A stretch of 64,000 bases of DNA, from the NCBI GenBank assembly GCA_902789555.1, contig CADAOF010000005.1:62001-126000 (forward strand). Reading direction: 5' to 3'. The notes beneath the pieces are model-generated. The model was not told where the DNA came from. It was given only the letters and a program-made list of their open reading frames with translations, and made no database searches. Positions 16,279 through 25,852 of the stretch are shown here, in pieces; positions within the stretch are counted from its first letter, which is position 1; the number at the start of each line of letters is the position of its first letter. Position numbers and translations under genes: made by a program. This DNA is from an uncultured Lachnospiraceae bacterium. GTDB taxonomy: Bacteria; Bacillota; Clostridia; Lachnospirales; Lachnospiraceae.

Positions 16279-17070
16279 TTACAGACTCTTCTGGCTCAGG
16301 CTGTCGGGCTTCTGGATCTTCAGCCGCCTGCACAGTTCGCCGTAATACGCCGGATCGCCGCTCGTGAAAATGTCCAGATGGTGGGTCTTTTTCCTGCGCA
16401 GCAGATCGTTCTCCTCCAGCCATTTCTTCATGTTCTTTGCCATCTCGAAGGCGGGATCGATGAAGGTCACGCCCGGAGCCTGTTCCTCAAACTGGTCCTT
16501 CACGATCGGATAGTGGGTGCAGCCGAGGATGATGTGGTCCGGCCGTCCCTGCTTCCACAGGTCGGCCAGGTTCTGCTTCAGGTTCTCCGGCACCTCATCG
16601 AAGCGACCGTGGTCCAGGATGGTCGCCAGCATGTGGTTGCCCGCGCCGTATACCTTTACCGACGGATCCTTTTCGTGGATGAGTTTCGCGTACCAGCCGG
16701 TCTTGATGGTGAAATCCGTCGCCACGATCCCGACCTCGGGGAGCTTATCCTCCAGGACCCTGCCGGCGCCGGCCTCTACGATGCTGAAGATCTTCGTCTT
16801 CCGCGCGGGAGCATACACGTCGTAGAGCGTCGAAAGCGTGTTGCAGGCGACCGCGATCGCCTTGACCTCGTTCTCTTCCATGAAATCCAGGATCTTATTC
16901 ATCAGAGCCAGGATCTCGCTTCTGTCCTTGTTGCCGTAAGGCACGTTGGCGCTGTCGCCGAAATAGATCACATCTTCACCGGGCAGCAGCTGCTGCATGG
17001 CGCGGACCACGGTCAGTCCGCCGACACCGGAATCCAGGACGCCGATCTTCTGCGACCTTTTCGCTGTCAT
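16279..17070 (-). CDS. murI: glutamate racemase
   Basis: Makes D-glutamate for peptidoglycan from L-glutamate. 263 residues, with DSGVGGLTVV near the N-terminus, YFGDSANVPYG, the first catalytic Cys in AVACNTLST, and the second in ILGCTHYPI. These are the two-base cysteine pair of cofactor-independent racemases. The ATG at 17070 (MTAKRSQKIGVLDSG) is chosen because it has an AGGAGG-like site, and the upstream extension lies in the end of valS. Part of the ileS-glgP-valS-murI-apeB unit, 25 bp after valS. Confidence 0.95.
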   Translation of the reverse strand: MTAKRSQKIGVLDSGVGGLTVVRAMQQLLPGEDVIYFGDSANVPYGNKDRSEILALMNKILDFMEENEVKAIAVACNTLSTLYDVYAPARKTKIFSIVEAGAGRVLEDKLPEVGIVATDFTIKTGWYAKLIHEKDPSVKVYGAGNHMLATILDHGRFDEVPENLKQNLADLWKQGRPDHIILGCTHYPIVKDQFEEQAPGVTFIDPAFEMAKNMKKWLEENDLLRRKKTHHLDIFTSGDPAYYGELCRRLKIQKPDSLSQKSL

Positions 17071-17095
17071 TTGCCGTTCCTCCTTCTTGCTCCGC

Positions 17096-19807
17096 TTACG
17101 GCTGCAGCCGGGACAGATGCTCCCGGACCTCAGCCAGCATGCGGGCGTATTTTTCACGTTTTGCTTTTTCTTCCTCCACTTTCGCGGCAGGCGCGCGGGA
17201 GATGAAGCGTTCGTTGTTCAGCATGCCGTCGGAGCGGCGGATCTCGCCGAGAAGCCGCTCTTCTTCCTTCTGCAGGCGCTCGCGTTCCTTATCGAGGTCC
17301 ACGAGTTCCGCAAGAGGCAGATAGACGGTCCCGGCCGGAGTCACGGCAGACACGGCGTCTTCGCCGATGCCGCTCTTGTCCGCCTGCACGGCCGTTTCGC
17401 TGCCCGAGGCGAGCGCGGTGATGAAGGGGGCGCTCAGCGTGAGAGCCTTCCGCACCGCCTCACTGTCGGAGACGATGAAGATATGCGGCTTTCTGGCGGC
17501 AGGGACATTCATGTTCACGCGGGCAAGGCGCACTGCGCGCACCACATCCTTCGCCCATTCGATCCGCTGCTCTTCTTCAGGATAATCGCGGGCGGGATCG
17601 TACAGCGGCCAGGCGCTCCGCATGATCGTTTCCTCACCGGTCTCCAGGTAGCCGTAGATCTCCTCCGTCACGAAGGGGATGAACGGATGCAGGAGCTTAA
17701 GGGAGGTGGAAAGAACGGTCTTCAGGGTCCACGCGGCAGCAGCCTTCGAGGCGGTGTCATCGCTCCGGTAGAAGCGCGGCTTCACCATTTCAATGTACCA
17801 GTCGCAGAACTGCTCCCACATGAAATCGTAGACCTTCTGCATGGCGATGCCCAGTTCGAAGCGGTCCATGTTGTCGGTCACGTCCTTCACCACGCGGTTC
17901 AGGAGAGAGAGGATCCACTTATCCTCGGGTGCAAGGCTCTCTTCCGTCACGCCGGAGATGTCCACGCCTTCCATGTTCATCATCATGAAGCGGGAGGCGT
18001 TCCAAACCTTGTTGATGAAGTTGCGGGACGCTTCCACGCGCTCCCAGTAGAAACGCATGTCATTGCCCGGCGAGTTGCCGGTCACCAGCATCAGGCGCAG
18101 GGCGTCCGCGCCGTACTTGTCGATGACGTCAAGCGGATCGATGCCGTTGCCGAGAGACTTGCTCATCTTCCGGCCTTCGGAGTCACGCACGATGCCGTGG
18201 ATGAACACGGTGTCAAACGGCGCTTTCCCCGTATAGGCAAGGCCCGAGAAGATCATGCGGCTCACCCAGAAGCCGATGATGTCGTAGCCCGTCACGAGGG
18301 TATTCGTGGGATAGAACTTTTCCAGGTCCTTCGTCTTTTCCGGCCAGCCCAGGGTGCTGAACGGCCAGAGGGCGCTGGAGAACCAGGTATCAAGGGTATC
18401 GGGATCCTGTGTGAGGGCGCCGCCGCAGTGCGGGCATCTTTCGGGGGCTTCCTTTGCCACCACGGTCTTTCCGCAGTCTTCGCAGTACCAGGCCGGGATC
18501 CGGTGGCCCCACCACAGCTGGCGGGAAATGCACCAGTCACGGGTATTCCTCATCCAGTTCAGATAGATCTTCGTGAAGCGTTCGGGTACGTATTTGATCG
18601 TGCCGTTTTCCACGGCTTCGATGGCCGGGCCGGCAAGCGGAAGCATCTTCACGAACCACTGCTTGCTGACCATCGGTTCGATGGTCGTGTGGCAGCGGTA
18701 GCAGGTGCCGACGTCGTGCTTCAGCGGCTCGACGGACTTCAGATAACCGCCGGCTTCCAGGTCCTCCAGGATCGCTTTCCGGGCCTCCAGGGTCGTCATG
18801 CCGGCATACTTGCCGCAGTCCAGCACTTCGGGTTCGCCGAGGGCAGCCTTGCCGGCAGCCTTTTCCGCGGCAGCTTCAGCCGCATCCTTCGCGCCGGTCA
18901 TGTGCCCGTCATAGGTAAAGACGCGCACGCGCGGAAGACCGCAGCGTTCGCCGACCTCAAAGTCGTTCGGGTCGTGGGCGGGCGTGATCTTCACCACACC
19001 GGTCCCCTTGGTCATGTCCGCGTGTTCGTCGCAGACGATCGGGATCTCCTTGCCGAGAAGCGGCAGGATCACGTGGCAGCCGTGAAGGTGCATGTAGCGC
19101 GGATCTTCCGGGTTCACGGCCACGGCGGTATCTCCCAGCATGGTCTCGGGACGGGTCGTCGCGAGTTCCAGCATCTCGCCGGTCTCCTTCACCGGGTAGA
19201 GCAGATGCCAAAAATGGCCATCCTGCTCCTCGTATTCCACCTCGGCATCCGAGATGGACGTCCTGCAGTGCGGGCACCAGTTGACCATGCGGTTGCCGCG
19301 GTAAATGAGGCCTTCATTATAAAGTCTGACGAAAACCTCCTTCACGGCATTCGAGCAGCCCTCGTCCAGGGTGAAGCGGATCCTCGACCAGTCGCAGGAA
19401 GAGCCAAGTTTTTTCAGCTGTTCCACGATGCGGCTGCCGTATTTCTCCCGCCAGGCCCAGGCACGTTCCAGAAAGCCTTCGCGGCCCAGCATCTCTTTCG
19501 TCAGGCCTTCGGCACGCATGGCTTCCACGACCTTCGCTTCGGTCGCGATGGAGGCGTGGTCGGTGCCGGGCAGCCACAGGGCTTCGTAGCCCTGCATCCG
19601 CCGGAAACGGATCAGGATATCCTGCAGGGTATTGTCAAGCGCGTGTCCCATGTGCAGCTGGCCCGTGATGTTGGGCGGGGGGATCACGATGGTATAGGGC
19701 TTCTTATCGGAGTTTTCGTCCGCGCGGAAGTATCCCTTCTCCTCCCAGCGGCGGTAGAGTTTTTCCTCTATGTCTTTCGGATCGTATGTTTTTTCCATTT
19801 CGATCAT
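17096..19807 (-). CDS. valS: valyl-tRNA synthetase
   Basis: Charges tRNA-Val. The 903-residue class I synthetase shows PPPNITGQLHMGHALDNTLQD (HIGH-type signature, about 43-63) and GTDHASIATEAKV. The editing domain has TTRPETMLGDTAVAVNPED, and GRKMSKSLGNGIDP is the KMSKS loop. The anticodon-binding domain and a C-terminal coiled coil (LVDLDKERERLQKEEERLLGEI...) follow. Start at 19807 with GGTGA 8 nt upstream; an in-frame ATG three codons later is also possible. It lies 8 bp after glgP without a leader of its own, so it depends on the upstream T-box transcript. Confidence 0.97.
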   Translation of the reverse strand: MIEMEKTYDPKDIEEKLYRRWEEKGYFRADENSDKKPYTIVIPPPNITGQLHMGHALDNTLQDILIRFRRMQGYEALWLPGTDHASIATEAKVVEAMRAEGLTKEMLGREGFLERAWAWREKYGSRIVEQLKKLGSSCDWSRIRFTLDEGCSNAVKEVFVRLYNEGLIYRGNRMVNWCPHCRTSISDAEVEYEEQDGHFWHLLYPVKETGEMLELATTRPETMLGDTAVAVNPEDPRYMHLHGCHVILPLLGKEIPIVCDEHADMTKGTGVVKITPAHDPNDFEVGERCGLPRVRVFTYDGHMTGAKDAAEAAAEKAAGKAALGEPEVLDCGKYAGMTTLEARKAILEDLEAGGYLKSVEPLKHDVGTCYRCHTTIEPMVSKQWFVKMLPLAGPAIEAVENGTIKYVPERFTKIYLNWMRNTRDWCISRQLWWGHRIPAWYCEDCGKTVVAKEAPERCPHCGGALTQDPDTLDTWFSSALWPFSTLGWPEKTKDLEKFYPTNTLVTGYDIIGFWVSRMIFSGLAYTGKAPFDTVFIHGIVRDSEGRKMSKSLGNGIDPLDVIDKYGADALRLMLVTGNSPGNDMRFYWERVEASRNFINKVWNASRFMMMNMEGVDISGVTEESLAPEDKWILSLLNRVVKDVTDNMDRFELGIAMQKVYDFMWEQFCDWYIEMVKPRFYRSDDTASKAAAAWTLKTVLSTSLKLLHPFIPFVTEEIYGYLETGEETIMRSAWPLYDPARDYPEEEQRIEWAKDVVRAVRLARVNMNVPAARKPHIFIVSDSEAVRKALTLSAPFITALASGSETAVQADKSGIGEDAVSAVTPAGTVYLPLAELVDLDKERERLQKEEERLLGEIRRSDGMLNNERFISRAPAAKVEEEKAKREKYARMLAEVREHLSRLQP

Positions 19808-19815
19808 ATCGTCAC

Positions 19816-22266
19816 CTATCTGATCTTTTCCAGGTGCCAGATGTCATCGACATATTCCTGGATGGTGCGGTCGGACGAGAACTTGCCCGAGCAGGCGATG
19901 TTGCGGATCGCCATGGCAGCCCAGGCGTTCCTGTCGCGGTATGCCCTGTCGACGCGTTCCTGCGCCTGCGCGTAGGAACGGAAATCCTTCAGCGTGAAGA
20001 ACGGGTCGGCCTTGCCGCTGATGCGGTTCGTGAGCAGGGAATCGTAGATCGGCCGGAACAGGTCCGGATCGTCCGGGCTGTAGAAGCCGTTGACGAGCTG
20101 CATCAGGACGCGGCGGATGTCCGGATCGTTCCGGAAGATCTCGGTCGGATCGTAGTCGCCGTAACGTTCGCGGTCGATGACCTCCTGTGCGCTCATGCCG
20201 AAGATGAAGGCGTTGTCTTCGCCGACTTCCTCGACGATCTCAACGTTCGCACCGTCCATGGTGCCGATCGTGACCGCGCCGTTCAGCATGAACTTCATGT
20301 TGCCGGTGCCGCTGGCTTCCTTGCTGGCCGTGGAGATCTGTTCCGAAAGGTCGGCGGCCGCGAAGATCATTTCGGCGTTCGAGACGCGGTAGTCCTCAAT
20401 GAAGACCATCTTCAGCTTCTTATTGGTGCGCGGGTCGTTGTTGATGACGTCGGCCACGGCGTTGCAGAGCTTGATGGTCAGCTTCGCGATCCGGTAGCCG
20501 GAGGAAGCTTTCGCACCCAGGATGAAGGTGCGCGGGACCATGTCACGGTCCGGGAAATCGGACAGCTGGTTGTACAGATACATCACGTGCAGGATGTTCA
20601 TCAGCTGGCGCTTGTATTCGTGCAGGCGCTTGACCTGTACGTCGAATATCGAATCGGGGTCGACCTCGACGTGGTTGTGTTCCTGAATGTATCTGGCAAG
20701 AATGAGTTTATTGCGGCGCTTAAGGCTCAGGAACTCCTGCTGAGCGACCGGGTCGTCCGCGTAAGGCAGGAGCTTCCGCAGCTGCGGCAGATCCGTGATC
20801 CAGCCGTCGCCGATCCTGGCCGTGACCCAGGCTGCCTCGGCAGGATTGCCGTGCAGCAGGAAACGGCGCTGCGTGATGCCGTTCGTCTTGTTGCTGAACT
20901 TTTCAGGCCAGAGCTGGAAGAAGTCCTTGAACTCACGTTCTTCCAGGATCTTCGTATGCAGCGCAGCGACGCCGTTCACCGAGAAGCTGGAAACGATAGC
21001 CATCTGAGCCATGCGCACGCGTCCGTCGTAGAGGATCGCCATCGCGCGGATCTTGCCCTCGTCGCCGGGGTAGATGCGGCGGATCTCCGCCACGAAGCGG
21101 CGGTTGATCTCGTCGATGATCTGGTAGACGCGCGGCAGCAGGCGCGAGAACAGCTCGATCGGCCACTGTTCGGAAGCCTCCGCCATGATCGTGTGGTTGG
21201 TATAGGCAAAGCAGCGGTTGACGATGCTCCAGGCGTCGTCCCACTCCAGCCTGTAGTCGTCCAGCAGGATGCGCATCAGTTCGGGGATGGCCACCGTCGG
21301 ATGCGTATCGTTCAGCTGGAAGATGACGTTGTCCGGCAGGCCGTGGATGTCGTCATGGCGTTCCATGAAATGCTGCACGGCGCGCTGAATGGTCGCGGAG
21401 ACGAAGAAGTACTGCTGCTTCAGGCGCAGTTCCTTGCCGCGCATGTGGTTGTCGTTCGGATAGAGGACCTTGCAGATGGTCTCGGCGAGGTTTTCCTCTT
21501 CCGCCGCGCGGTCATAGTCGCCGGCATCGAAGGAAGCCATTTCCAGCTGCTCCACCGGTTCGGCATTCCACAGACGCAGGGTGTTGATGACGCCGTTCTT
21601 ATAGCCGATGACCGGGGTATCGTAGGGGACGGCCAGGACCGAGCTGTAGCCTTCATGGATGAAGTGCACGCGCCCGTCGTCGCCGTATTCACCGCGGGTA
21701 TAGCCGCCGAAATGGATCTCCTGCGTGAAATTGTCCTTGCGGACCTCGAAGGGGTTGCCGTTCTTCAGCCAGTTGTCGGGGACCTCCTTCTGGTAGCCGT
21801 CCTGGATGACCTGGCGGAACATGCCGTACTTATAGCGGATGCCGCAGCCGTAGGCCGGGTAGCCGAGGGTCGCGAGCGAATCCAGGAAGCACGCCGCAAG
21901 ACGGCCGAGGCCGCCGTTGCCGAGCGCCCAGTCGCGTTCCTGATCCTCGATGCAGTTGAGGTCGACGCCCAGCTCGTCCAGAATCTCACGGACTTCCTTC
22001 ACGGCGCCGAGGTTGATCAGGTTGTTGCCGAGGGCGCGGCCCATCAGAAACTCCATGGACAGGTAATAGACGCGCTTCAGATCCTGCTCCTGGCATTTTT
22101 CGCGTGTCCCGTTCCAGGCGTCGATGAACTGTTCCTTGAGCGCGGTCGCAAGCGCCTTGTAGATCTGGACCTCGTTTGCGGACTTAAGGTCCGGGATCAG
22201 CTCCAGCTTGATCAGCTCGGTCATCCGGCTTTTCAGTTTGTCCTTGTCAATGTGATATCCTTCCAT
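19816..22266 (-). CDS. glgP: glycogen/starch (alpha-glucan) phosphorylase
   Basis: Releases glucose-1-phosphate from glycogen by phosphorolysis. 816 residues, full length for the family. Landmarks are ERDWALGNGGLGRLAACFLDSLATL, GYGIRYKYGMF-like CGIRYKYGMF, VIFQLNDTHPTVAIPELMRILLD, TNHTIMAEASEQWP and the PLP-lysine region EASGTGNMKFMLNGAVTIGTMDGANVEI. The start codon shares its A with the ileS stop (TGATG), so translation is coupled. It is odd to find a storage-polymer enzyme between two tRNA synthetases; no other glycogen gene is in the window. Confidence 0.96.
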   Translation of the reverse strand: MEGYHIDKDKLKSRMTELIKLELIPDLKSANEVQIYKALATALKEQFIDAWNGTREKCQEQDLKRVYYLSMEFLMGRALGNNLINLGAVKEVREILDELGVDLNCIEDQERDWALGNGGLGRLAACFLDSLATLGYPAYGCGIRYKYGMFRQVIQDGYQKEVPDNWLKNGNPFEVRKDNFTQEIHFGGYTRGEYGDDGRVHFIHEGYSSVLAVPYDTPVIGYKNGVINTLRLWNAEPVEQLEMASFDAGDYDRAAEEENLAETICKVLYPNDNHMRGKELRLKQQYFFVSATIQRAVQHFMERHDDIHGLPDNVIFQLNDTHPTVAIPELMRILLDDYRLEWDDAWSIVNRCFAYTNHTIMAEASEQWPIELFSRLLPRVYQIIDEINRRFVAEIRRIYPGDEGKIRAMAILYDGRVRMAQMAIVSSFSVNGVAALHTKILEEREFKDFFQLWPEKFSNKTNGITQRRFLLHGNPAEAAWVTARIGDGWITDLPQLRKLLPYADDPVAQQEFLSLKRRNKLILARYIQEHNHVEVDPDSIFDVQVKRLHEYKRQLMNILHVMYLYNQLSDFPDRDMVPRTFILGAKASSGYRIAKLTIKLCNAVADVINNDPRTNKKLKMVFIEDYRVSNAEMIFAAADLSEQISTASKEASGTGNMKFMLNGAVTIGTMDGANVEIVEEVGEDNAFIFGMSAQEVIDRERYGDYDPTEIFRNDPDIRRVLMQLVNGFYSPDDPDLFRPIYDSLLTNRISGKADPFFTLKDFRSYAQAQERVDRAYRDRNAWAAMAIRNIACSGKFSSDRTIQEYVDDIWHLEKIR

Positions 22267-25200
22267 CAGTCCTCCCCGCGGGCTTCCGCGTTATCCTTCT
22301 TCACGGTGAGCGTCACGGTCTCTCCGTTGATGTTCCACTCTTTCTCATAGCCGTCCGAGCGGCCGCTTCTGACTTCGTTCGCCAGCACTTCGCGGCGGAT
22401 CTCCGCGCCGTACTTTCCGAAGATCTCCTCGATCTTCGCATTTCCGTCATGGAAAAGCAGGATGCGGTCCATGACTTCGAAACCGGCTTCCTTGCGCATG
22501 GTCTGTACCTTGCTCACGATCTCGCGGACAAAGCCTTCATCGATCAGTTCGGGCGTCAGTTTCGTATCCAGAACGACCGTGATCTCGCCGTCCTGAACGG
22601 CTGCAAAGCCTTCCTTCTGCGCCGTGTCGATCAGGAGGTCGTCGGGAGACAGCTGTGCTTCTCCGGTCGAAAGGGTCAGGGTCAGGAAGCCCGTCTCCTT
22701 CAGCTGTTTCATGGCGGCGCTTCCGTCGATGTTCTGCAGCAGGGTGCGGATCTCATTCAGCTGCCTGCCGAAGCGCGGGCCGAGGGTCCGCATCTGCGGC
22801 TTGAAGCTGTAGGAAATGAATCCCCGAGCGTCATCGGTGAACTCCAGTTCCTTCACGTTCAGCTCTTCCGCAATGATCGCATCGTAGTATCCGCTGAGGG
22901 TGAAAGGCGCCTTGACCAGCATGCGGGAAAGCGGCTGGCGGTTCTTGATCGCCGCGGCGTTTCTGGCCGCGCGGCCCATCTCCACGAGCTTCACGGCATG
23001 ATCCATGTCCGCTTCCAGCGCGGGATCGATCAGGCTTTCGTCAGCCACGGGATAGTCGCACAGGTGGATGCTTTCCGGAACGCCCGGAAGCACGCGGCGG
23101 ACGATGTTCTGGTAGATCGCCTCGGTCATGAAGGGCACCATCGGCGCCGCGAGGAGGCTCACGGTATACAGGGCTTCGAACAGCGTCATGTAGGCATTGA
23201 TCTTGTCCTGTTCCATGCCGCCGCCCCAGTAGCGGTCGCGGCAGCGGCGCACGTACCAGTTGGACATGTCTTCCACGAATGCGGCAAGCGCGCGGGATGC
23301 CTCGGTGATGTGGTAGGTATCGAGGCTGCCGTCCACCGTCTTGATGAGGGTGTTCAGTTTCGAAAGCAGCCAGCGGTCCATGACCGGCAGATCCTTCGGC
23401 TCCCATTTGCCGTCCTTCATGTATTTTGACGGATCGAACTGATCGATCTCCGCATAGAGTACGTAGAAAGCGTAAGTGTTCCAGAGGGTGCTCATGAACT
23501 TCGAGCGGCCCTCGAGCACGGCTTCCTCGTAGAAGCGCTTGGGCAGCCACGGGGCGGAGCTGTTGTAGAAATACCAGCGGATGGCGTCGGCGCCGAACTT
23601 TTCGAGGGCTTCGAAGGGATCCACGGCGTTGCCCTTGGACTTACTCATCTTCTGGCCGTTCTTGTCCTGCACGAGGCCGAGCACGATGACGTTCTCGTAA
23701 GGGGAGCGGTCAAAGAGCAGGGTGCTCTCTGCCATCAGCGAGTGGAACCAGCCTCTTGTCTGGTCGACGGCTTCGGAGATGAAGGCCGCCGGGAACTGCT
23801 GCTCGAAGAGTTCCTTGTTCTCAAAGGGATAATGGTGCTGCGCAAACGGCATGGCGCCGGAGTCGAACCAGCAGTCGATGACCTCGGGAACGCGGTGCAT
23901 GGTGCCGCCGCAGTCCGGGCAGACCATGGTGATCTCATCCACGTACGGGCGGTGCAGTTCCACCGTGAGCGCCTTCTCATTGCCGCTGCGCTCCGTCAGT
24001 TCCTTCCGGCTGCCGATGCATTCGCGGTGGCCGCAGCTGCATTCCCAGATGTTGAGAGGCGTGCCCCAGTAGCGGTTTCTCGAAATGGCCCAGTCCTGGA
24101 TGTTCTCCAGCCAGTTGCCGAAGCGGCCGCTGCCGATGGATTCCGGCAGCCAGTTGACGGTCTTGTTGTTGGCAACGAGGGCGTCCTTGTAGCTGCTCTC
24201 GCGGATGTACCAGGAGTCGCGGGCGTAGTAGATAAGCGGGGTGTCGCAGCGCCAGCAGTGAGGGTACTCATGCTCAAACTTCGGCGCGCTGTAGAGGAGT
24301 CCGGCCTTCTTCAGGTCATCCAGGATCACCGGGTCGGCCTTCTTCACGAAGAGGCCGGCGTAGTCGGTCTCGGCGGTCATCTCACCCTTGCCGTTCACGA
24401 ACTGCACGAAGGGCAGGCCGTACTTCCGGCCCACGTTCGCGTCGTCTTCACCGAAGGCCGGGGCGATATGGACGATGCCGGTACCGTCGGTCATGGTGAC
24501 GTAAGTATCGCAGGTCACGTAAAAGGCCTTTTCGCTGCGGTTCTTCGCCACGAATTCACCGGTAAAGCCGAATAACGGCTCGTACTCCCTGTATTCCAGA
24601 TCTCTGCCGGCAAAGCGTTCAAGCACCACCGGGGCGGCATTTTCACCTTCGGTTTTGATCACGCTTCCCACCAGAGCCTCCGCCAGGATATAATCGCAGT
24701 CATCTGCCTCCACGCGGACCTTCACATAGGTTTCCTCGGGATTCACGCAGAGCGCCACGTTCGAAGGCAGGGTCCAGGGGGTCGTGGTCCAGACCAGGAA
24801 GTAGGTATTCTCCTCCCCCTTCACCCTGAAGCGGGCGATGGCGGAGCGTTCCTTGACGGTCTTGTAGCCCTGAGAGACCTCGGCGGAGGAAAGCGGCGTC
24901 CCGCAACGCGGGCAGTAGGGCACGATCTTGAAGCCCTTGTACAGCAGTCCCTTCTTCCAGAGTTCGGAAAGCGCCCACCATTCTGACTCGATATAGTCGT
25001 CATGGTAGGTCACGTAGGGGTTCTCCATGTCTGCCCAGAAGCCGACGCTGCCGGAGAAATCCTCCCACATCTTTTCATATTTCCAGACCGATTCCTTGCA
25101 CTTTTTGATGAAGGGCTCCACGCCGTATTCTTCGATCTGGTCCTTACCGTTTAAGCCGAGTGCCTTCTCGACCTCCAGCTCCACGGGCAGGCCGTGAGTG

Positions 25201-25457
25201 TCCCAGCCGGCCTTGCGCGGCACATAGTAGCCCTTCATGGTACGGTAGCGCGGGATCAGGTCCTTGATGGCGCGGGTCTCCACGTGACCGATGTGGGGCT
25301 TGCCGTTGGCCGTGGGCGGCCCGTCATAGAAGGTGTAGCAGGGACGCCCCTGGCGCTCCCGCTCCGACTTCTCGAAGATGCGATTGTCCTTCCAGAACTT
25401 CTCGATCACATGCTCGCGTTCGACGAAGTTCATGTCGGTCGAAACCTTTTGATACAT
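22266..25457 (-). CDS. ileS: isoleucyl-tRNA synthetase
   Basis: Charges tRNA-Ile. The 1063-residue class I enzyme begins MYQKVSTDMNFVEREHVIEKFW. It has YDGPPTANGKPHIGH (HIGH-type), AGWDTHGLPVE, the editing-domain TTTPWTLPSN, AISRNRYWGTPLN, EVIDCWFDSGAMPFAQ and QKMSKSKGNAVDP (KMSKS). The N-terminal form resembles the second, eukaryote-like IleS class, many of which resist mupirocin; that property is family knowledge, not shown here. Four-cysteine CPRCG and CxxC motifs occur internally. AGGAGG lies upstream of the ATG. First gene of the operon behind a T-box whose readable specifier is valine (GUC). Confidence 0.97.
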   Translation of the reverse strand: MYQKVSTDMNFVEREHVIEKFWKDNRIFEKSERERQGRPCYTFYDGPPTANGKPHIGHVETRAIKDLIPRYRTMKGYYVPRKAGWDTHGLPVELEVEKALGLNGKDQIEEYGVEPFIKKCKESVWKYEKMWEDFSGSVGFWADMENPYVTYHDDYIESEWWALSELWKKGLLYKGFKIVPYCPRCGTPLSSAEVSQGYKTVKERSAIARFRVKGEENTYFLVWTTTPWTLPSNVALCVNPEETYVKVRVEADDCDYILAEALVGSVIKTEGENAAPVVLERFAGRDLEYREYEPLFGFTGEFVAKNRSEKAFYVTCDTYVTMTDGTGIVHIAPAFGEDDANVGRKYGLPFVQFVNGKGEMTAETDYAGLFVKKADPVILDDLKKAGLLYSAPKFEHEYPHCWRCDTPLIYYARDSWYIRESSYKDALVANNKTVNWLPESIGSGRFGNWLENIQDWAISRNRYWGTPLNIWECSCGHRECIGSRKELTERSGNEKALTVELHRPYVDEITMVCPDCGGTMHRVPEVIDCWFDSGAMPFAQHHYPFENKELFEQQFPAAFISEAVDQTRGWFHSLMAESTLLFDRSPYENVIVLGLVQDKNGQKMSKSKGNAVDPFEALEKFGADAIRWYFYNSSAPWLPKRFYEEAVLEGRSKFMSTLWNTYAFYVLYAEIDQFDPSKYMKDGKWEPKDLPVMDRWLLSKLNTLIKTVDGSLDTYHITEASRALAAFVEDMSNWYVRRCRDRYWGGGMEQDKINAYMTLFEALYTVSLLAAPMVPFMTEAIYQNIVRRVLPGVPESIHLCDYPVADESLIDPALEADMDHAVKLVEMGRAARNAAAIKNRQPLSRMLVKAPFTLSGYYDAIIAEELNVKELEFTDDARGFISYSFKPQMRTLGPRFGRQLNEIRTLLQNIDGSAAMKQLKETGFLTLTLSTGEAQLSPDDLLIDTAQKEGFAAVQDGEITVVLDTKLTPELIDEGFVREIVSKVQTMRKEAGFEVMDRILLFHDGNAKIEEIFGKYGAEIRREVLANEVRSGRSDGYEKEWNINGETVTLTVKKDNAEARGED

Positions 25458-25490
25458 AAAAACCTCCTGCGGTGTGATTTTTCAAAAAAA

Positions 25491-25738
25491 GATGACCTCA
25501 TCCAAACAGGACGAGGTCATCTCGCTGTACCACCCATTTGTCACATACCTCTGATATGCGCTCCCCTGTAACGGAAGGAATCCGTCCGAGCCTACCTTCC
25601 CGCGGCGCGGGTCATCGGTCGGCGGCTCCGGAGTGACTTTCCCCTGTCCGTACTCGCACCGGTCTCTCAGCTTAAGTCCCGGCTCTCTGTGCCTTTCCGC
25701 GAAAGGGTACTCTCTCCTTCATTGCCTTTCCTATTCAA
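25491..25738 (-). promoter_or_regulatory. T-box leader of the ileS-glgP-valS-murI-apeB operon
   Basis: On the minus strand the leader has a stem I with AGUA (plus 25708-25711) and a distal part (AGAGAGCCGGG ... GACCGGUGCGAG) typical of T-boxes. The conserved antiterminator bulge region UGGGUGGUACAGC follows (plus 25524-25536). A terminator comes next with arms GATGACCTC (25513-25521) and GAGGTCATC (25491-25499) plus seven T. The 3' side of the specifier loop reads GGAAA-GUC-ACUCC, so the codon is GUC (valine), plus positions 25635-25637. No isoleucine codon, indeed no AU dinucleotide, occurs in the stem I I can trace. Confidence 0.88.
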
Positions 25739-25748
25739 TTACGGACAG

Positions 25749-25777
25749 ATTATACACGCGCGGGCAGGGAGTGTCAA
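25749..25777 (-). promoter_or_regulatory. consensus promoter of the T-box operon
   Basis: TTGACA (25772-25777) and TATAAT (25749-25754) on the minus strand, exactly 17 bp apart, immediately upstream of the T-box leader. Confidence 0.8.
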
Positions 25778-25852
25778 GGGGAAGAAGGCGAAAGTGTACG
25801 GCATTTTTACCGTAATTAAACAATATGTCTTCCGGCAGCGGACAGCTGTCGT

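Noticed and set aside
16997-19975. 992-residue open frame on the plus strand opposite valS
   Set aside because: Exact shadow of a certain gene; long antisense frames are common in this G+C-rich, codon-biased sequence. No ribosome site or protein-like motif.
19786-22350. 854-residue open frame opposite glgP
   Set aside because: Shadow of glgP, with a His/Val/Asp/Arg-rich composition typical of complementary reading of coding DNA.
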